In this document: one piece after another, positions 22,919-33,075 of the stretch
How positions within the stretch are numbered: the stretch's first letter is position 1
Layout: each line of letters starts with the position of its first letter
Source of the DNA: Acidobacteriota bacterium
Lineage (GTDB): Bacteria > Acidobacteriota > Terriglobia > Terriglobales > Acidobacteriaceae
Direction of reading: 5' to 3'
Assembly (NCBI GenBank): GCA_021846985.1
Contig: JAJZVX010000012.1
Span: 1-64,000, forward strand
Length of the DNA: 64,000 nucleotides
Notes under the pieces: generated by a model
Seen by the model: the letters and a program-made list of their open reading frames with translations, nothing else
Databases searched by the model: none
What the model was told of the DNA's origin: nothing
Made by a program: the position numbers and the translations under genes

Positions 22919-24274
22919 TTATCCCTTGATGGACTTGGAAGCCTCGTCCCAGACGGCCACAGTCTTGTGGAAGTAGGAGTAGTTGGCCATGTGGCAGCCG
23001 ATGGCGGCGTGGTTGCCGAAGACTTCGTCCTCGACCACATGCTGGCGGGTCACCACCGCGTTGAAAAAGTTGGCGAGGTGTGCGGCGGTATCGTCGTAGC
23101 CGCGCGGCAGAATGTAGCTTTCCGCGCCTTCCAGCGAAGGTGGCGGCGTGGGGTGGGCCTTGTGCCACTCGGCCAGGTACTGCTCCTTCAGCTCGATGGT
23201 CCAGCCGTCCGTCGAGTAGCCTTCCGGCTCGGGACGGGTGTCCTGCGGTATGACGGTGAGCCGGTTGCCGACCAGGATCATGCCGGCGTCAGAGCCTTCG
23301 ACGATGAGAGGTTCGTCGGACTGGTAATTCTGGTTGCAGTGCAGGCTCAGCACCATGTCGCCGGGATAATCGTAGTGGGTGGCCAGCAGGTCAGGAAAAT
23401 CGCGGCCATCCTTGAAGTGAGTGAGGTTCCCGGTGGACAGGGCGCGGATGGGGGGCGCATTGATTCCGGAGACGCGCAGGAAGCCGGAGATCAGGTGGAC
23501 GAAGAGGTCGCCGGCAAGTCCCTCTCCGTAGTCCTCAAAGCAGCGCCAGCGGAAGAAGCGCACGGGATCGAAGTCATGCGGTGGAGCGTCGCGGACGAAT
23601 TCCTTCCAGTCGATTGCTTCGGGGGTGAAGCCGGGGGCAATGGGATAGACCCACGCGCCGGAGGGGGAGTTGCGATTGGTATGGGACTCGATGTAATGAA
23701 CCCGTCCGAGCTTGCCGGAGGCGTAGATTTCAGCGGCTTTTTCAAACAGGATGTTGCTGACGCGCTGGCTGCCGGTTTCGAGGATGCGCTTGCCGCTCTG
23801 AACGGCCTCGACCATCTCAAAGCCTTGGGAAACCTTGTGGGACATCGGTTTTTCCACATAGACGTCTTTGCCGGCGGCCACGGCGTCGAGCACGACGTGC
23901 TTGTGAAGATGGTCGGAGGTGGCCACGATCACGGCCTCGATGCTCTTGTCGTCGAGGAAGCGGCGGTAGTCACGAGTGGTGGGAACGTCCTTGCCCCAGG
24001 CTTGTTTGCCGGCCTGATGGTGCATATCGTAGATGTCGGCAATGCCCACGCACTCGCAGGTGGGCACGTTTCTGGCCGAGCGCAGCAAGTCGCATCCGCG
24101 AATGCCGGTGCCGATGGACGCAAAGCGGATCTTTCGTCCGTCCGCTGCGCCGCTCGCGGCCTGGGCCATCAGCGTGGGCGGCTCCAGCAGCGTTGTTTTG
24201 ATCGCTGCTCCAGCCACGGCCGCGCCTGCGCCCATCCGCACAAAATCCCGTCGTGTCATCGAAGGTAGTTTCAT
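22919..24274 (-). CDS. Tat-exported Gfo/Idh/MocA-family oxidoreductase
   Basis: 451 residues. The N-terminal MTRRDFVRMGAGAAVAGAA is a twin-arginine signal; the mature part has the NAD(P)-binding segment FASIGTGIRGCDLL and the family's EKPMSHKVSQG (catalytic Lys-Pro motif). ATSDHLHKHVVLDAVAAGKDVYVEKP is diagnostic. Enzymes of this group oxidise or rearrange sugars and their derivatives, and exported members carry their cofactor with them. The ATG at 24274 follows GAGGGGAGAGG. It is first in a two-gene unit with the isomerase-like gene. Confidence 0.9.
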   Translation of the reverse strand: MKLPSMTRRDFVRMGAGAAVAGAAIKTTLLEPPTLMAQAASGAADGRKIRFASIGTGIRGCDLLRSARNVPTCECVGIADIYDMHHQAGKQAWGKDVPTTRDYRRFLDDKSIEAVIVATSDHLHKHVVLDAVAAGKDVYVEKPMSHKVSQGFEMVEAVQSGKRILETGSQRVSNILFEKAAEIYASGKLGRVHYIESHTNRNSPSGAWVYPIAPGFTPEAIDWKEFVRDAPPHDFDPVRFFRWRCFEDYGEGLAGDLFVHLISGFLRVSGINAPPIRALSTGNLTHFKDGRDFPDLLATHYDYPGDMVLSLHCNQNYQSDEPLIVEGSDAGMILVGNRLTVIPQDTRPEPEGYSTDGWTIELKEQYLAEWHKAHPTPPPSLEGAESYILPRGYDDTAAHLANFFNAVVTRQHVVEDEVFGNHAAIGCHMANYSYFHKTVAVWDEASKSIKG

Positions 24275-24509
24275 ATTGCCTCTCCCCCTCAAGTCCGCCA
24301 TTCTCGCTCGTAACCCCCCGCGGTGTCCACAAGCGCATCGAATACGGGGGATTGTATGACTTGCGCCGCGTTCCAGCCTTCGCCAGGTGGCGTTTGCACC
24401 GGGCAAGAGACTTCAATTGAAGTGCGGTTCAACTCGAAGCAGAGAGGCGCGCATCGCCCGCCCGCAGCCAGCCTCGGCCCCGGCATGTGAAAATGGATGC
24501 ATCAATCCG

Positions 24510-26252
24510 ATGACCCCCGAAAACCTTCCAGAATCGCAGCCCACATCTGAGATCGAGCCTCAACTTCCGCAGACCGCCGCGCCGTCTCCCGAGCCAGCGC
24601 CTGAGCCGGATGAGTCCTTTGCCGACCTGCTTACCGCCTTTGAGCGCAGCCATGCACGCCAGCCCGGCGAGGAGCAGAAGCAGTTGCAGGGAACCGTGAT
24701 CTCCCTTTCCGCCGATGAGGTTTTTCTGGACATCGGTTACAAGACTGAAGGCGTCCTGCCGCGTTCGGCCTTTGAGAAGAACGCCGACGACGTCAAGTCA
24801 GGCGACGTCTTTCCCGTATCAGTGACGGGGCGTAACGAGGAGCATTACTACACCCTTTCGCGCTTCAGAGTGGCACAGCCGCGCGACTGGACGGCGCTCG
24901 AAAAGGCATTCTCTGAGAAGACGGCCGTCGTGGGTACGGTAACTGAGGTGGTCAAGGGCGGCGTTTCAGTGGACGTGGGGGTGCGCGCCTTTATGCCGGC
25001 CAGCCGCAGCGGAACGCGCGACACCGCCGAACTGGAGCAGCTGGTGGGCACGGAGATCACCTGCCGCATCACCAAGCTCGATGTGGCCGATGAGAACGTG
25101 GTGGTGGATCGCCGCGTCGTGCTCGAAGAGCAGGCACGTGGAGCGCTCCAGGCGCGCTTGGAGGCCATGCAGGAAGGCGAGACCGTAAGCGGAACCGTGC
25201 GCTCGCTCATGCCCTATGGCGCGTTCGTCGATCTAGGGGGCGTGGATGGCCTGCTGCACGTCAGCGACATGGCGCACACGCGCGTCAGCAAGCCCGAGGA
25301 TGTGGTGACCGTGGGCCAGCAGGTCCAGGTCAGGATTCTCAAAATCGATCCCGAGACAAAAAGAATCTCGCTGGGCCTCAAACAACTCCAGCGCGAGCCC
25401 TGGGAGACAGTACCCGAGCGGCTTACCGTGGGCCAGCGCAGCAGCGGCACGGTTACGCGCCTGGCCGACTTCGGCGCGTTTGTCGAGATCGAGCCCGGCG
25501 TCGAGGGTCTGATCCACATCTCCGAGCTGTCCTGGAGCAAGAAGGTGCGGCATCCCGGCGATCTGCTCAAACAGGGCGACCGCGTAGACGTGATCATCCT
25601 GGCTGTCAAGCCAGAGGAGCGTCGGCTCTCGCTGGGGCTCAAACAGGCTTTGGCTGACCCGTGGCAAAGCGTGCACAGCCAGTTCCCCGTCGGCTCGCAG
25701 ATTCAAGGGCCCGTGACGCGACTCATGAACTTTGGTGCGTTTGTCGAGATTGCGGAGGGCGTCGAGGGGCTGGTGCATGTCAGCGAAATCGTGGCGGAGC
25801 GGCGGCTGAACCATCCTTCCGAGGTGCTGAGAACCGGGCAGGTAGTGAAGGCGCAGGTGCTGGCCATCGACGCGGAGAAACGGCAGATCAAGCTCTCCAT
25901 CAAACAGCTCATCCCCACCGGCATCGACGAATACATTGCCGAGCACAAGGTGGGAGACAAGGTCTCGGGCCGTGTGGTCGAACTTGCGCCGGCTGCAACC
26001 ATCGTCGAGCTGGGCGACAACTTGCGTGCAGTCTGCCGGGCACCGGCTACGGCGGCTCCGGTCGCGTTGGAAGCCACGAGCGAGCGCAAGGTGGATCTGT
26101 CGAGTCTGTCGGCCATGCTCAAGGACCGCTGGAAGGGCAAAACCTCGGCTCCCACAGCTCAACCCGAGCCGCTGAGCGAAGGTCAGGTGCGTACATTTAA
26201 GATCGTCTCTCTCGATCCCGAAGCCAAGAAAATCGAGGTGGAGCTGGCCTGA
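24510..26252 (+). CDS. S1-domain protein, 30S ribosomal protein S1-like
   Basis: 580 residues. After an acidic, proline-rich N-terminus (to about residue 45) there are six S1/OB-fold repeats. They begin near GTVISLSADEVFLDIG, GTVTEVVKGGVSVDVG, GTVRSLMPYGAFVDLG, GTVTRLADFGAFVEIE, GPVTRLMNFGAFVEIA and GRVVELAPAATIVELG. Repeats three to five are the best conserved. Six repeats fit ribosomal protein S1, which helps the 30S subunit capture mRNA; a second S1-like regulator is possible if rpsA lies elsewhere. The start at 24510 was chosen because the longer frame reads into intergenic sequence. A very long hairpin follows at 26325. Confidence 0.85.
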   Translation: MTPENLPESQPTSEIEPQLPQTAAPSPEPAPEPDESFADLLTAFERSHARQPGEEQKQLQGTVISLSADEVFLDIGYKTEGVLPRSAFEKNADDVKSGDVFPVSVTGRNEEHYYTLSRFRVAQPRDWTALEKAFSEKTAVVGTVTEVVKGGVSVDVGVRAFMPASRSGTRDTAELEQLVGTEITCRITKLDVADENVVVDRRVVLEEQARGALQARLEAMQEGETVSGTVRSLMPYGAFVDLGGVDGLLHVSDMAHTRVSKPEDVVTVGQQVQVRILKIDPETKRISLGLKQLQREPWETVPERLTVGQRSSGTVTRLADFGAFVEIEPGVEGLIHISELSWSKKVRHPGDLLKQGDRVDVIILAVKPEERRLSLGLKQALADPWQSVHSQFPVGSQIQGPVTRLMNFGAFVEIAEGVEGLVHVSEIVAERRLNHPSEVLRTGQVVKAQVLAIDAEKRQIKLSIKQLIPTGIDEYIAEHKVGDKVSGRVVELAPAATIVELGDNLRAVCRAPATAAPVALEATSERKVDLSSLSAMLKDRWKGKTSAPTAQPEPLSEGQVRTFKIVSLDPEAKKIEVELA

Positions 26253-26801
26253 TCTCCATCTCCCATCTCAATTCTTTACTCAGATCCAAGTGTCTTCTGC
26301 AGCCGTGAGCGATATCAAATGGTATTATTGATCCGGCATGAAAGGAATGCGTCTATGCGGCATAGGCGCATTCCTTTCATGCCGGATCAATAAGCTCTTC
26401 GAGTGTCGGCAAAAGCTCTGCTTCCGGACCGCGCCAGAACAATGAGTACTCGCTCTGCACCGCTGCGGCAAAGATAGCATTGGTGACCGCGGGCATGACA
26501 GGCGGCAGCATGGGTTCTCCGAGACCTGTGGGAGAGAACTCCGTCTTTCGGAAGTTCGCACCACGGGAGGCGTCTGCTGCGCGGCGGCGCCAATACCCAT
26601 CGGAGCCGCCCCCGCCAGGAAACAGAACTGATCATCCTGGAAGACGCCGGACTCTGTTGCCTAGTTCCACGTGCATTTCACCACTCCTCTTTATTGTTCC
26701 TACCTCTCAAGGCTGCTGCTTCCTTGTTCCCTTCTTTTCATTTGGGCCATTTGGTTTCCTGTCGGTCTTCCAATAAAGCTTCTCTCTCTGGAGATTTATG
26801 G
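26253..26801. other. Gene-free stretch with a long perfect hairpin
   Basis: No supported coding sequence between the S1 gene and the convergent NTF2-like gene. The hairpin at 26325-26393 dominates it. Confidence 0.5.
26325..26393. repeat. 69-bp hairpin with 27-bp perfect arms
   Basis: The left arm (26325-26351, starting TTATTGATCCGGC) is the exact reverse complement of the right arm (26367-26393, ending GCCGGATCAATAA). Inside, CTATG and CATAG extend the stem after one T-G pair, leaving a three-base loop. It lies 73 bases after the S1 stop. It could be a strong terminator, but there is no T-run and the length exceeds normal terminators; a mobile palindromic element is an alternative. Confidence 0.7.
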
Positions 26802-27308
26802 CTAATTCTTATTGCTATTCATTTTGACCGGCCTGAGCAGATGCGAGAACGTGAGTTGGGCGAGCTTCCACTTGCTGTTTTCCTTGATATAAACCTCAGT
26901 CACCATAAAAGGATTGGTAACTTCGCGCCCACCGACTACCGCCTGCAGGTCGATGTCCTCCAGCAGGATGGCGGTGTTACCGAATATGCGAGCGTCAACT
27001 GCGTAAACTACAGCTTTTTTGTACCAGATGCCGCCGCTCTTAATTGTCGCTAGTTCCTGGGTTTTTCCCCAGGTTCCTCCCATGTGAGTGAACATGGCTT
27101 TGTCATCGAACAGTGTCGCTAAGGAATCGACCTTCTTGTCGGCCATCCAATCCCATTTCATGTTTGAGAGGTTGATGACTTTCTGTTGCTCGGGCGTCTG
27201 ACTTGCGGCAGTTTGAATCGTTTCCGTGGGTGGCGCCGGCGATTGCTGCGCGTAGGACGATGGCGCAATCAGTGTTGATAGAAACAGACCTAACATCAAG
27301 ATTTTCAT
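26802..27308 (-). CDS. Secreted NTF2/SnoaL-like fold protein
   Basis: 168 residues: a signal peptide (KILMLGLFLSTLIAPSSYA), a short Gln/Pro/Thr linker, then a single cone-shaped NTF2-like domain. The domain carries WDWMADKKVDSLATLFDDKAMFTHMGG and ends WKLAQLTFSHLL, as in DUF4440 proteins. These domains bind small hydrophobic ligands or act as hydratases or isomerases; no catalytic set is evident here. It is divergent from an AraC-type regulator 292 bases away, which may control it. Confidence 0.8.
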   Translation of the reverse strand: MKILMLGLFLSTLIAPSSYAQQSPAPPTETIQTAASQTPEQQKVINLSNMKWDWMADKKVDSLATLFDDKAMFTHMGGTWGKTQELATIKSGGIWYKKAVVYAVDARIFGNTAILLEDIDLQAVVGGREVTNPFMVTEVYIKENSKWKLAQLTFSHLLRPVKMNSNKN

Positions 27309-27600
27309 GGCTCACCCTCGACATGTGTGGTTGACTCGTGGAGGAACTTGAAGCAGCGTGGCCGATCGTTCACGCTGCGCGGATACACGCAGAAATCTGC
27401 GCACTCAGGATTCGGGCTGACTGCACCAGACACCGGTATTCCCAACTTTAGCCCTGATCTGTCTCGCGCGCCCTGCCGGTCACGCCAATATGGCTTCCAA
27501 TCGCGCCAATTTCATTTGGCGCGTTTCGCTGGCATTCTGGCGCGGTCTGAATGGCGCATAAGCCGGCAATCCGGTACGCTCTTGCTTGGAGGACCTTGCC

Positions 27601-28608
27601 ATGCTGAAGCGTTTTCGGGTGCCGGGCCGCCTGGCCCTCAAATTGAAGGAACTCGGCGTGTCTGTTCCCGCAGTGCTGCGCAGCGCGGGTCTCCCTCGCG
27701 ATTTGTTCGAGCAGACGCGCGTTCTCGTGTCTACGGAAGAACTCTTTGCGTTGTGGCGGGGCATCGAAGTCGTGTCTTCCGATCCGCTCATCGGATTCAA
27801 GTTGGGCGTTGAGACCAAGACGGAACGCTTCCACCCCATGGCCATCGCGGCTCTCTCCACGCAGAACCTGGTCACCGCTACAGAGCACCTGGCTCGCTAT
27901 AAAAAGCTGACCGCCCCAGAAGAGATTCTCCACAATCTCAATCAGGAGGAGTTCAGCATCGGGTTTCGTTGGCTGTTGGCAGTTGATGCCGAGCCGCAGG
28001 TGCTCACGGACTATTGCTTCTCCTGGTCGATTTCTCTTGCCCGGCATGGAACTGGAGCGCAGCTAAACCCGATTCGAGTGGAGTATGTGCAACGGCGTTC
28101 GAATTTGCGCGTGCTTGAGCGCAGCTTTGGCTGCAAGGTGCTGAGCGGCGCTTCGCGCAACACGATAGTTTTCCGTGTTTCTGATGCCACGGCGCCATTT
28201 GTTACTCGGAACGTCGAGCTGTTTGACTTGCTCGCGCCTCAATTTGAAGAACAGTTGCGCCAGTACAAGGAAGAAGACAGCTTCCTCGAACTCGTGCGCC
28301 GCGCCATTCAGGACCGTCTGACTGGGCAGCGCCCTTCGATAGACGTAATCTCGCAATCGCTTCATATGAGCCCTCGCACTCTGCAGCGTCGCCTTCAGGA
28401 ATCCGGTTCGAGCTTTCAGCGGGTTTTGGACGAAGCACGACACCAGATGGCGCGGTATTACCTCTCCAACTCTGTACTGGAATTGAATGAGGCCGCCTAT
28501 TTGCTTGGCTTTGAAGACCCGAACTCGTTCGGTCGTGCTTTCCGCACTTGGGAAGGCGTGCCGCCGAGCGATTGGCGTGAGACGCACCGGGTCTCCCAGG
28601 TTAACTGA
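27601..28608 (+). CDS. AraC-family transcriptional regulator
   Basis: 335 residues. The N-terminal part (to about 230) matches the arabinose-binding-like domain of the OruR/ArgR-type AraC group; the C-terminal double helix-turn-helix reads VISQSLHMSPRTLQRRLQES and LNEAAYLLGFEDPNSFGRAFRTWEG. It binds DNA in response to a small ligand. GGAGG sits eight bases before the ATG at 27601; a TTG five codons upstream is inside the ribosome site and was rejected. It is divergent from the NTF2-like gene, its likeliest target. Confidence 0.88.
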   Translation: MLKRFRVPGRLALKLKELGVSVPAVLRSAGLPRDLFEQTRVLVSTEELFALWRGIEVVSSDPLIGFKLGVETKTERFHPMAIAALSTQNLVTATEHLARYKKLTAPEEILHNLNQEEFSIGFRWLLAVDAEPQVLTDYCFSWSISLARHGTGAQLNPIRVEYVQRRSNLRVLERSFGCKVLSGASRNTIVFRVSDATAPFVTRNVELFDLLAPQFEEQLRQYKEEDSFLELVRRAIQDRLTGQRPSIDVISQSLHMSPRTLQRRLQESGSSFQRVLDEARHQMARYYLSNSVLELNEAAYLLGFEDPNSFGRAFRTWEGVPPSDWRETHRVSQVN

Positions 28609-29005
28609 ACCGGATCGCGCACTGAACGGTCGGTGAGCGTTGAATCAGCGAATCGCGCACCGACACGGAAAAAGGAAGGGAGAGTCGGCCAGGATCCATC
28701 GGTCCATATCCCGTCAAGTGGCCGAGAAAAGGGCCAGCGCGCCAACGTGGCCTTGGGCGACCTGAAGTCACACAAACGGAGCACATTGCGACGGTAGGGG
28801 ATGATTAGTCCCGGTAAACGGGCATTGAACCTGTCTTCGATGATTCTTGCTTTCCATCTGCTGTTCAGGCGCCTGGATGACATCAAGTATGTGCGATTGC
28901 ACAAGCGCGATTTTTGCTCCGCCGCGTACATACACCGAAATGGGCGGAAAAGGGGTCAGGTCAAGCCGACGAAGCTCGAGAGGGCTCGGCCGCAACGTGT
29001 TGATG
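28609..29005. other. Gap between convergent genes
   Basis: 397 bp between the AraC regulator and the TonB receptor, which converge here. No gene, strong hairpin or recognisable site is seen. Confidence 0.4.
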
Positions 29006-31714
29006 TCAGCGGCCGAAGCGGTAGCGCAAGGTGAATCGCGCCTGAACGGGCTCGACTGGATGCATGACCCTTGTGAATGCCGCGTTGGCATTGACAGCAT
29101 CGGCAACCGCTTGCTGCCCGGCCAAACTCGTGGGCGGTGCCGTCGGCAGACCCAGCCCGGCCGCAGGCGTGATTTGCGATGCATAGGCGTAGTCGATGTC
29201 GTGATCCCTCCGGTTGAACATGTTCAGCACCTCGCCCACAAGACTCCATTTCTCATTGAATTCGTAACTGGCCTGCATATTGACCAGTGCCGTTGAGGGT
29301 GAGGTATACAACGCGTCGGACGTCAGAGGACGCGGGCCGAAGTAGCGCAGGCGCACGCTGCTCGAGAAGCCTTTGTAATCCTGTAGCGTGGCGCCGGCAG
29401 CGACCACCACCCGAACGGCTTCCGGCACCTCTTTGCCATGCGGGTTTTGCTGATAAGGGGCCGGTCCGAGCCCAACCCCGTAGCAATTCGAGTTTTTCGC
29501 GCAAAGCTGGTAAGAACTTGTCATTGAGTTGTAGTAGTAAAAGGTCGAGTCTGCCGGGTCGTCTTCTGTAAAGAGGGCGCGGGAGTCCGCAAAGTCGGCA
29601 TCGAAGACCCAATGCCGCGAGGGCGTGTAGTAGTTACCGACTTCGATGCCGTATCGGTTGCTCGGCTGTTCCGAGGGAATCGTGCCACCTGTGTCGCCGT
29701 CCTGCAGCAACTCGGAATTGCTATGGAGATACCAGAGCTCAACGGTGCTTTTCAGATGCGGGACAGCCTCAGTGCGAACGCCAACTTCCCCGCCTTTGGT
29801 TTGCACCAGGAAGGCAATTTTGTTTGGGTTCGGCGTATGGTAAACCGGCGTATTGTAGTAGGGATTGTCTGGCGAAACCGGTTCGTAAAGCTGCGTTGAG
29901 CCACGCACGTCATTCGTGTGGTAACTGAATCCACCCTGCACATAGAGCTCAGTATTGTTCCATGGGCCAAAGATCAAGCTTGCTTTGGGACTTGGCAGGA
30001 ACTTGGATGTCGATTGGCCTGTATTGGGATTCACATGGGCGCTATAGGGATCGTTCGGGTAGTTGGGGTTGGTGGGATTGGAAAAGCTGGTAAGGATTCC
30101 TTTGCCGTAGTCGCCGCGGAGGCCAAGGATCGAACGGAATTTGCCTGCCCACTGGATTTTGCTGGAAATCCAGGGACTGCCAATCGTCTCAGTAAATTTG
30201 TTGAGGTCAGTAGCGGCGGGTAAAACCGCAATTAGATCGAGAGATGAGGGTTCGTCCAGATAGTTAGCCGCATAGTCGGTTTTATCCGTACGCACGCGAT
30301 CGGACGACCGGTAAAGGCCGTTGTGGATCCAATCGTTGCGGAGTTGCATGCCGAGTGTGGTTTCCACCCTGCGGCCGTGCCACTCGCTAAAGATGGTGTG
30401 GCGCAGGTCGAAACCAGCCACCCAACGGCGGTCCTGCTGTTCGAACTGGTCACCCTTATAGGGATCGACCAGGTAGTAGGTAAAGTCCGACCACAGATTG
30501 AGATCGTAATAGAAGCCATAGGCCATGATGGTGGTCAGGGAATTTGCATCCCGGTGATGCCACTCGCCTTGCAGGCTGTAACGATGGCTATGGCCACCGT
30601 CGGTCGGATCCAGTGCCCCGAAGAAGCCGACGACGGGTATGGCGGTATAGGGGATCTGATCGCTTGAGTTCCAACGGGTTCCGGCGTAACCCATGGCTGT
30701 AATGCTGAAGCCCTTGTCATCTCCGTCCTGACTGTAGGTCGCAATGCCGTTGAATTTGTAGTAATTGTCCGGATGTACCCACGGGCCGCCGTCGTGATAC
30801 GCCTCTCCGCCGTAGAGCAGATTGCCGGCGCCCAGCTTGCGCGAGACCCCAAAGACGAATCGCGCAAACTGATACATGCCGCCATCCACCTGGGCAAAAT
30901 TCCGGGGCAGCGTATTGTAGAAAACGACTTTGGCATTTCCCGCCGAGCCATAGTCGCCGACACTGGCGTAATAAGGGCCTTTCTCGGCGTCTATTCGCTC
31001 TACAAACTCCGGGATGACGACGTTCATGTCCGAGTAGCCCTCGCCGTGCGCGTGCGACGGCAGGTTCAGCGGCATGCCGTCGAGGAAGATGGCGAAGTCC
31101 GTGCCGTGGTCGAGGTTGAATCCGCGCAGAAAATACTGGTTTGCCTTGCCACCGCCCGCATGTTGCGTGATGATCAGGCCGGGAAGCGTCTCCAGAACCT
31201 CTCCCGAGCGAAGCAGCGGACGATTTCTGAGTTCCTCCGCGCCTACGGTCACCTGGCCGGCAGAACTGGCAATTCCGATGAGGTCATCCGCCCGGCCCTG
31301 CACGCTGATGGTGGTGACCGCGCTGCTCACAGCCAGGGAGATGCGCAGCAGGGGCGGTGGCGCCGAGGCCGCGACGATCACGGGAATTTCTTTCGTCTCA
31401 AAATCGCGCTTGGATATTACGAGCCGATAATCACCTGCCGGGAGGCCGGAAATCATGAATGCGCCGTTTGCGTCCGCCTGATCCGTTCTGAGTACAGTGC
31501 CGTTCATGCTTCGCACCTGCACGGTCGCCCCGGTGATCACCGCGCCCGACGTGTCAACAACGGTCCCCGATAGCTGAATCGCGGGCCCCTGCGGATCAGT
31601 CGCCGCGCTGGCAGTCCCAGCACCGGTTTGCGCACCGGCCGCGTTAACCCCAAAGAGCGCTCCAATCACAAGCGCTGGTATCATGAAACTCATTTTTGTG
31701 TTACTGGCCCTCAT
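29006..31714 (-). CDS. TonB-dependent outer-membrane receptor with N-terminal carboxypeptidase-like domain
   Basis: 902 residues. A signal peptide (MIPALVIGALFGVNAAGAQ) leads to a carboxypeptidase-regulatory-like Ig domain (IQLSGTVVDTSGAVITGATV to about residue 125), then the plug (RPLLRSGEVLETLPGLIITQHAGGG..., FLRGFNLDHGTDFAIFLDGMP) and a 22-strand barrel ending in ARFTLRYRFGR. These receptors import iron complexes, vitamins or glycans using TonB energy. HAHGEGYSDMN is shared with a receptor group often associated with metal or siderophore-type uptake; the substrate is unknown. The ATG at 31714 follows GAAGGGGA. No vitamin B12 riboswitch motif is seen upstream. Confidence 0.88.
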   Translation of the reverse strand: MRASNTKMSFMIPALVIGALFGVNAAGAQTGAGTASAATDPQGPAIQLSGTVVDTSGAVITGATVQVRSMNGTVLRTDQADANGAFMISGLPAGDYRLVISKRDFETKEIPVIVAASAPPPLLRISLAVSSAVTTISVQGRADDLIGIASSAGQVTVGAEELRNRPLLRSGEVLETLPGLIITQHAGGGKANQYFLRGFNLDHGTDFAIFLDGMPLNLPSHAHGEGYSDMNVVIPEFVERIDAEKGPYYASVGDYGSAGNAKVVFYNTLPRNFAQVDGGMYQFARFVFGVSRKLGAGNLLYGGEAYHDGGPWVHPDNYYKFNGIATYSQDGDDKGFSITAMGYAGTRWNSSDQIPYTAIPVVGFFGALDPTDGGHSHRYSLQGEWHHRDANSLTTIMAYGFYYDLNLWSDFTYYLVDPYKGDQFEQQDRRWVAGFDLRHTIFSEWHGRRVETTLGMQLRNDWIHNGLYRSSDRVRTDKTDYAANYLDEPSSLDLIAVLPAATDLNKFTETIGSPWISSKIQWAGKFRSILGLRGDYGKGILTSFSNPTNPNYPNDPYSAHVNPNTGQSTSKFLPSPKASLIFGPWNNTELYVQGGFSYHTNDVRGSTQLYEPVSPDNPYYNTPVYHTPNPNKIAFLVQTKGGEVGVRTEAVPHLKSTVELWYLHSNSELLQDGDTGGTIPSEQPSNRYGIEVGNYYTPSRHWVFDADFADSRALFTEDDPADSTFYYYNSMTSSYQLCAKNSNCYGVGLGPAPYQQNPHGKEVPEAVRVVVAAGATLQDYKGFSSSVRLRYFGPRPLTSDALYTSPSTALVNMQASYEFNEKWSLVGEVLNMFNRRDHDIDYAYASQITPAAGLGLPTAPPTSLAGQQAVADAVNANAAFTRVMHPVEPVQARFTLRYRFGR

Positions 31715-32409
31715 CAACGTCCCCTTCAGGAGGTTTATCTCTGTGTCTGGCAGTCTTGGTTCTATGGGGAAAAGTGCGCTAATGTCTCAGAGGGGACGGC
31801 AACGAGGGAGGAACTGACGGCTCGTCGCATCAACCGCTCTCGCGATAGAAACGCCGCGGGAGTGGGAAGGAATTTCCGTGCTGTGCGCTGAGATTCGATT
31901 GGCGCGGGCGCACCCCTCGAGGCAAGGCAAGGCGGGCTCATTCTGTTCCCCGCACAAACAGCACGAAATGTGTCGAGACTACCCACGTGAAACTCCTGAC
32001 CGAAGCGCCAATACTCACGGGGAAGAAACAGAATAGCACGAATTTCCATATCATGCTATCCGATGGAATCGGCTCAGGCCGCACGTCCAGGAAGGCGGCG
32101 GGCAACCCGCGGGAACGAGGCTTACGCGCGGATCTCAGGAATCGGCGCTGGCTGGCGTTCCCTCCAACTCAAAAGAGCGCAAGCATTGAGCCATCCCGGG
32201 ATGCAAAGCTCCAAACAGAATCAAACCGAAAGCGAAATGGGAAGGGGGCGCCAGCCCGCATGGAGCGTTCATCTCCACATCCCGCTTTCAGATTGCCCTT
32301 CACTTCGTCGAGGGCGGGTATCATTTAACCGGCACAACTTTTTTGTACGCCAGCAGCGAATCCAGATCCGTAAACTGCGGCTGGAACCGGCGCCTGAGAG
32401 GAGAAATGA
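31715..32409. other. Divergent intergenic region, 695 bp
   Basis: Upstream regions of the TonB receptor (minus) and the PAP2 phosphatase (plus). Short frames here have no protein-like composition. No operator, riboswitch or tRNA is recognised. Confidence 0.4.
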
Positions 32410-33075
32410 TTGCTTCCGACCACTGGCAATTCCCGGCAAGACAGCGGACGCGCACTGGGCTGGAAAAACCTGCGGCTTCCGTGCCTGTGGTGGCTACTAT
32501 CCCTGCTGCTTTGCGCGCTATTCGTGGCAGTGACATTCGCGTACTTTGATGTGCCAATAGCCCGGCGCGTTTACGGGATTTGGGGAGCAACTGAAGGCCT
32601 GTCGACAGGATTTGCAAGTGCGGTTCTTCTCAGTGTCGAAACTGCCGTTGCGCTCGCACTGGTGATCATTCGAATCACCCGCGGACATCTGTCGCCTTTT
32701 CGTGAGGCGACTGTGCTCGCATGTCTTGCTTCCATCTGCGCATATGCAATCAACGACAGCACACTGAAGTTCGTTTTCGGGATCCCGAATCCTGGCGCCG
32801 TGGTACACGGAACCCGGCACGCTTTCAACATCCTGAAAGGATCTTCGAGCAGCAGCTTCCCCTCCGGTCACATGGTTCTCGCGGGCGCCTTTGCCGGCGT
32901 TTATATGCGACTCTATCGAACGAGTATTCTGCTACTCTCCCTGCTGCTTGGCATTGCGGCCGTGCTGCTGATTGTGGGCGACTGGCATTTCGTCAGCGAT
33001 GTAATCGCGGGCGCCTTTGCCGGCGTTTCTGCGGGCATTCTGGCTGCCGAGGTCTGGATCGCGCATGCACGATAA
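32410..33075 (+). CDS. PAP2-family membrane phosphatase
   Basis: 221 residues with five to six hydrophobic helices. The three phosphatase motifs are visible: KFVFGIPNP (a weak form of K-x6-R-P), SSSFPSGHMV (PSGH) and GDWHFVSDVIAG (the His-Asp pair). Such enzymes remove phosphate from undecaprenyl pyrophosphate, phosphatidic acid or phosphatidylglycerophosphate at the membrane. The start is a TTG after GAGGAGAAATGA; the ATG four bases earlier is in another frame. The first motif lacks the usual arginine (NP in place of RP), which may weaken activity. Confidence 0.82.
   Translation: MLPTTGNSRQDSGRALGWKNLRLPCLWWLLSLLLCALFVAVTFAYFDVPIARRVYGIWGATEGLSTGFASAVLLSVETAVALALVIIRITRGHLSPFREATVLACLASICAYAINDSTLKFVFGIPNPGAVVHGTRHAFNILKGSSSSSFPSGHMVLAGAFAGVYMRLYRTSILLLSLLLGIAAVLLIVGDWHFVSDVIAGAFAGVSAGILAAEVWIAHAR

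Noticed and set aside
31715-32409. Cobalamin or other riboswitch upstream of the TonB receptor
   Set aside because: The conserved B12-box segment is not found and no long paired structure stands out by eye.
32063-32533. Plus-strand 156-codon frame before the PAP2 gene
   Set aside because: Arg-rich, overlaps the PAP2 start in another frame and has no ribosome site or family match.
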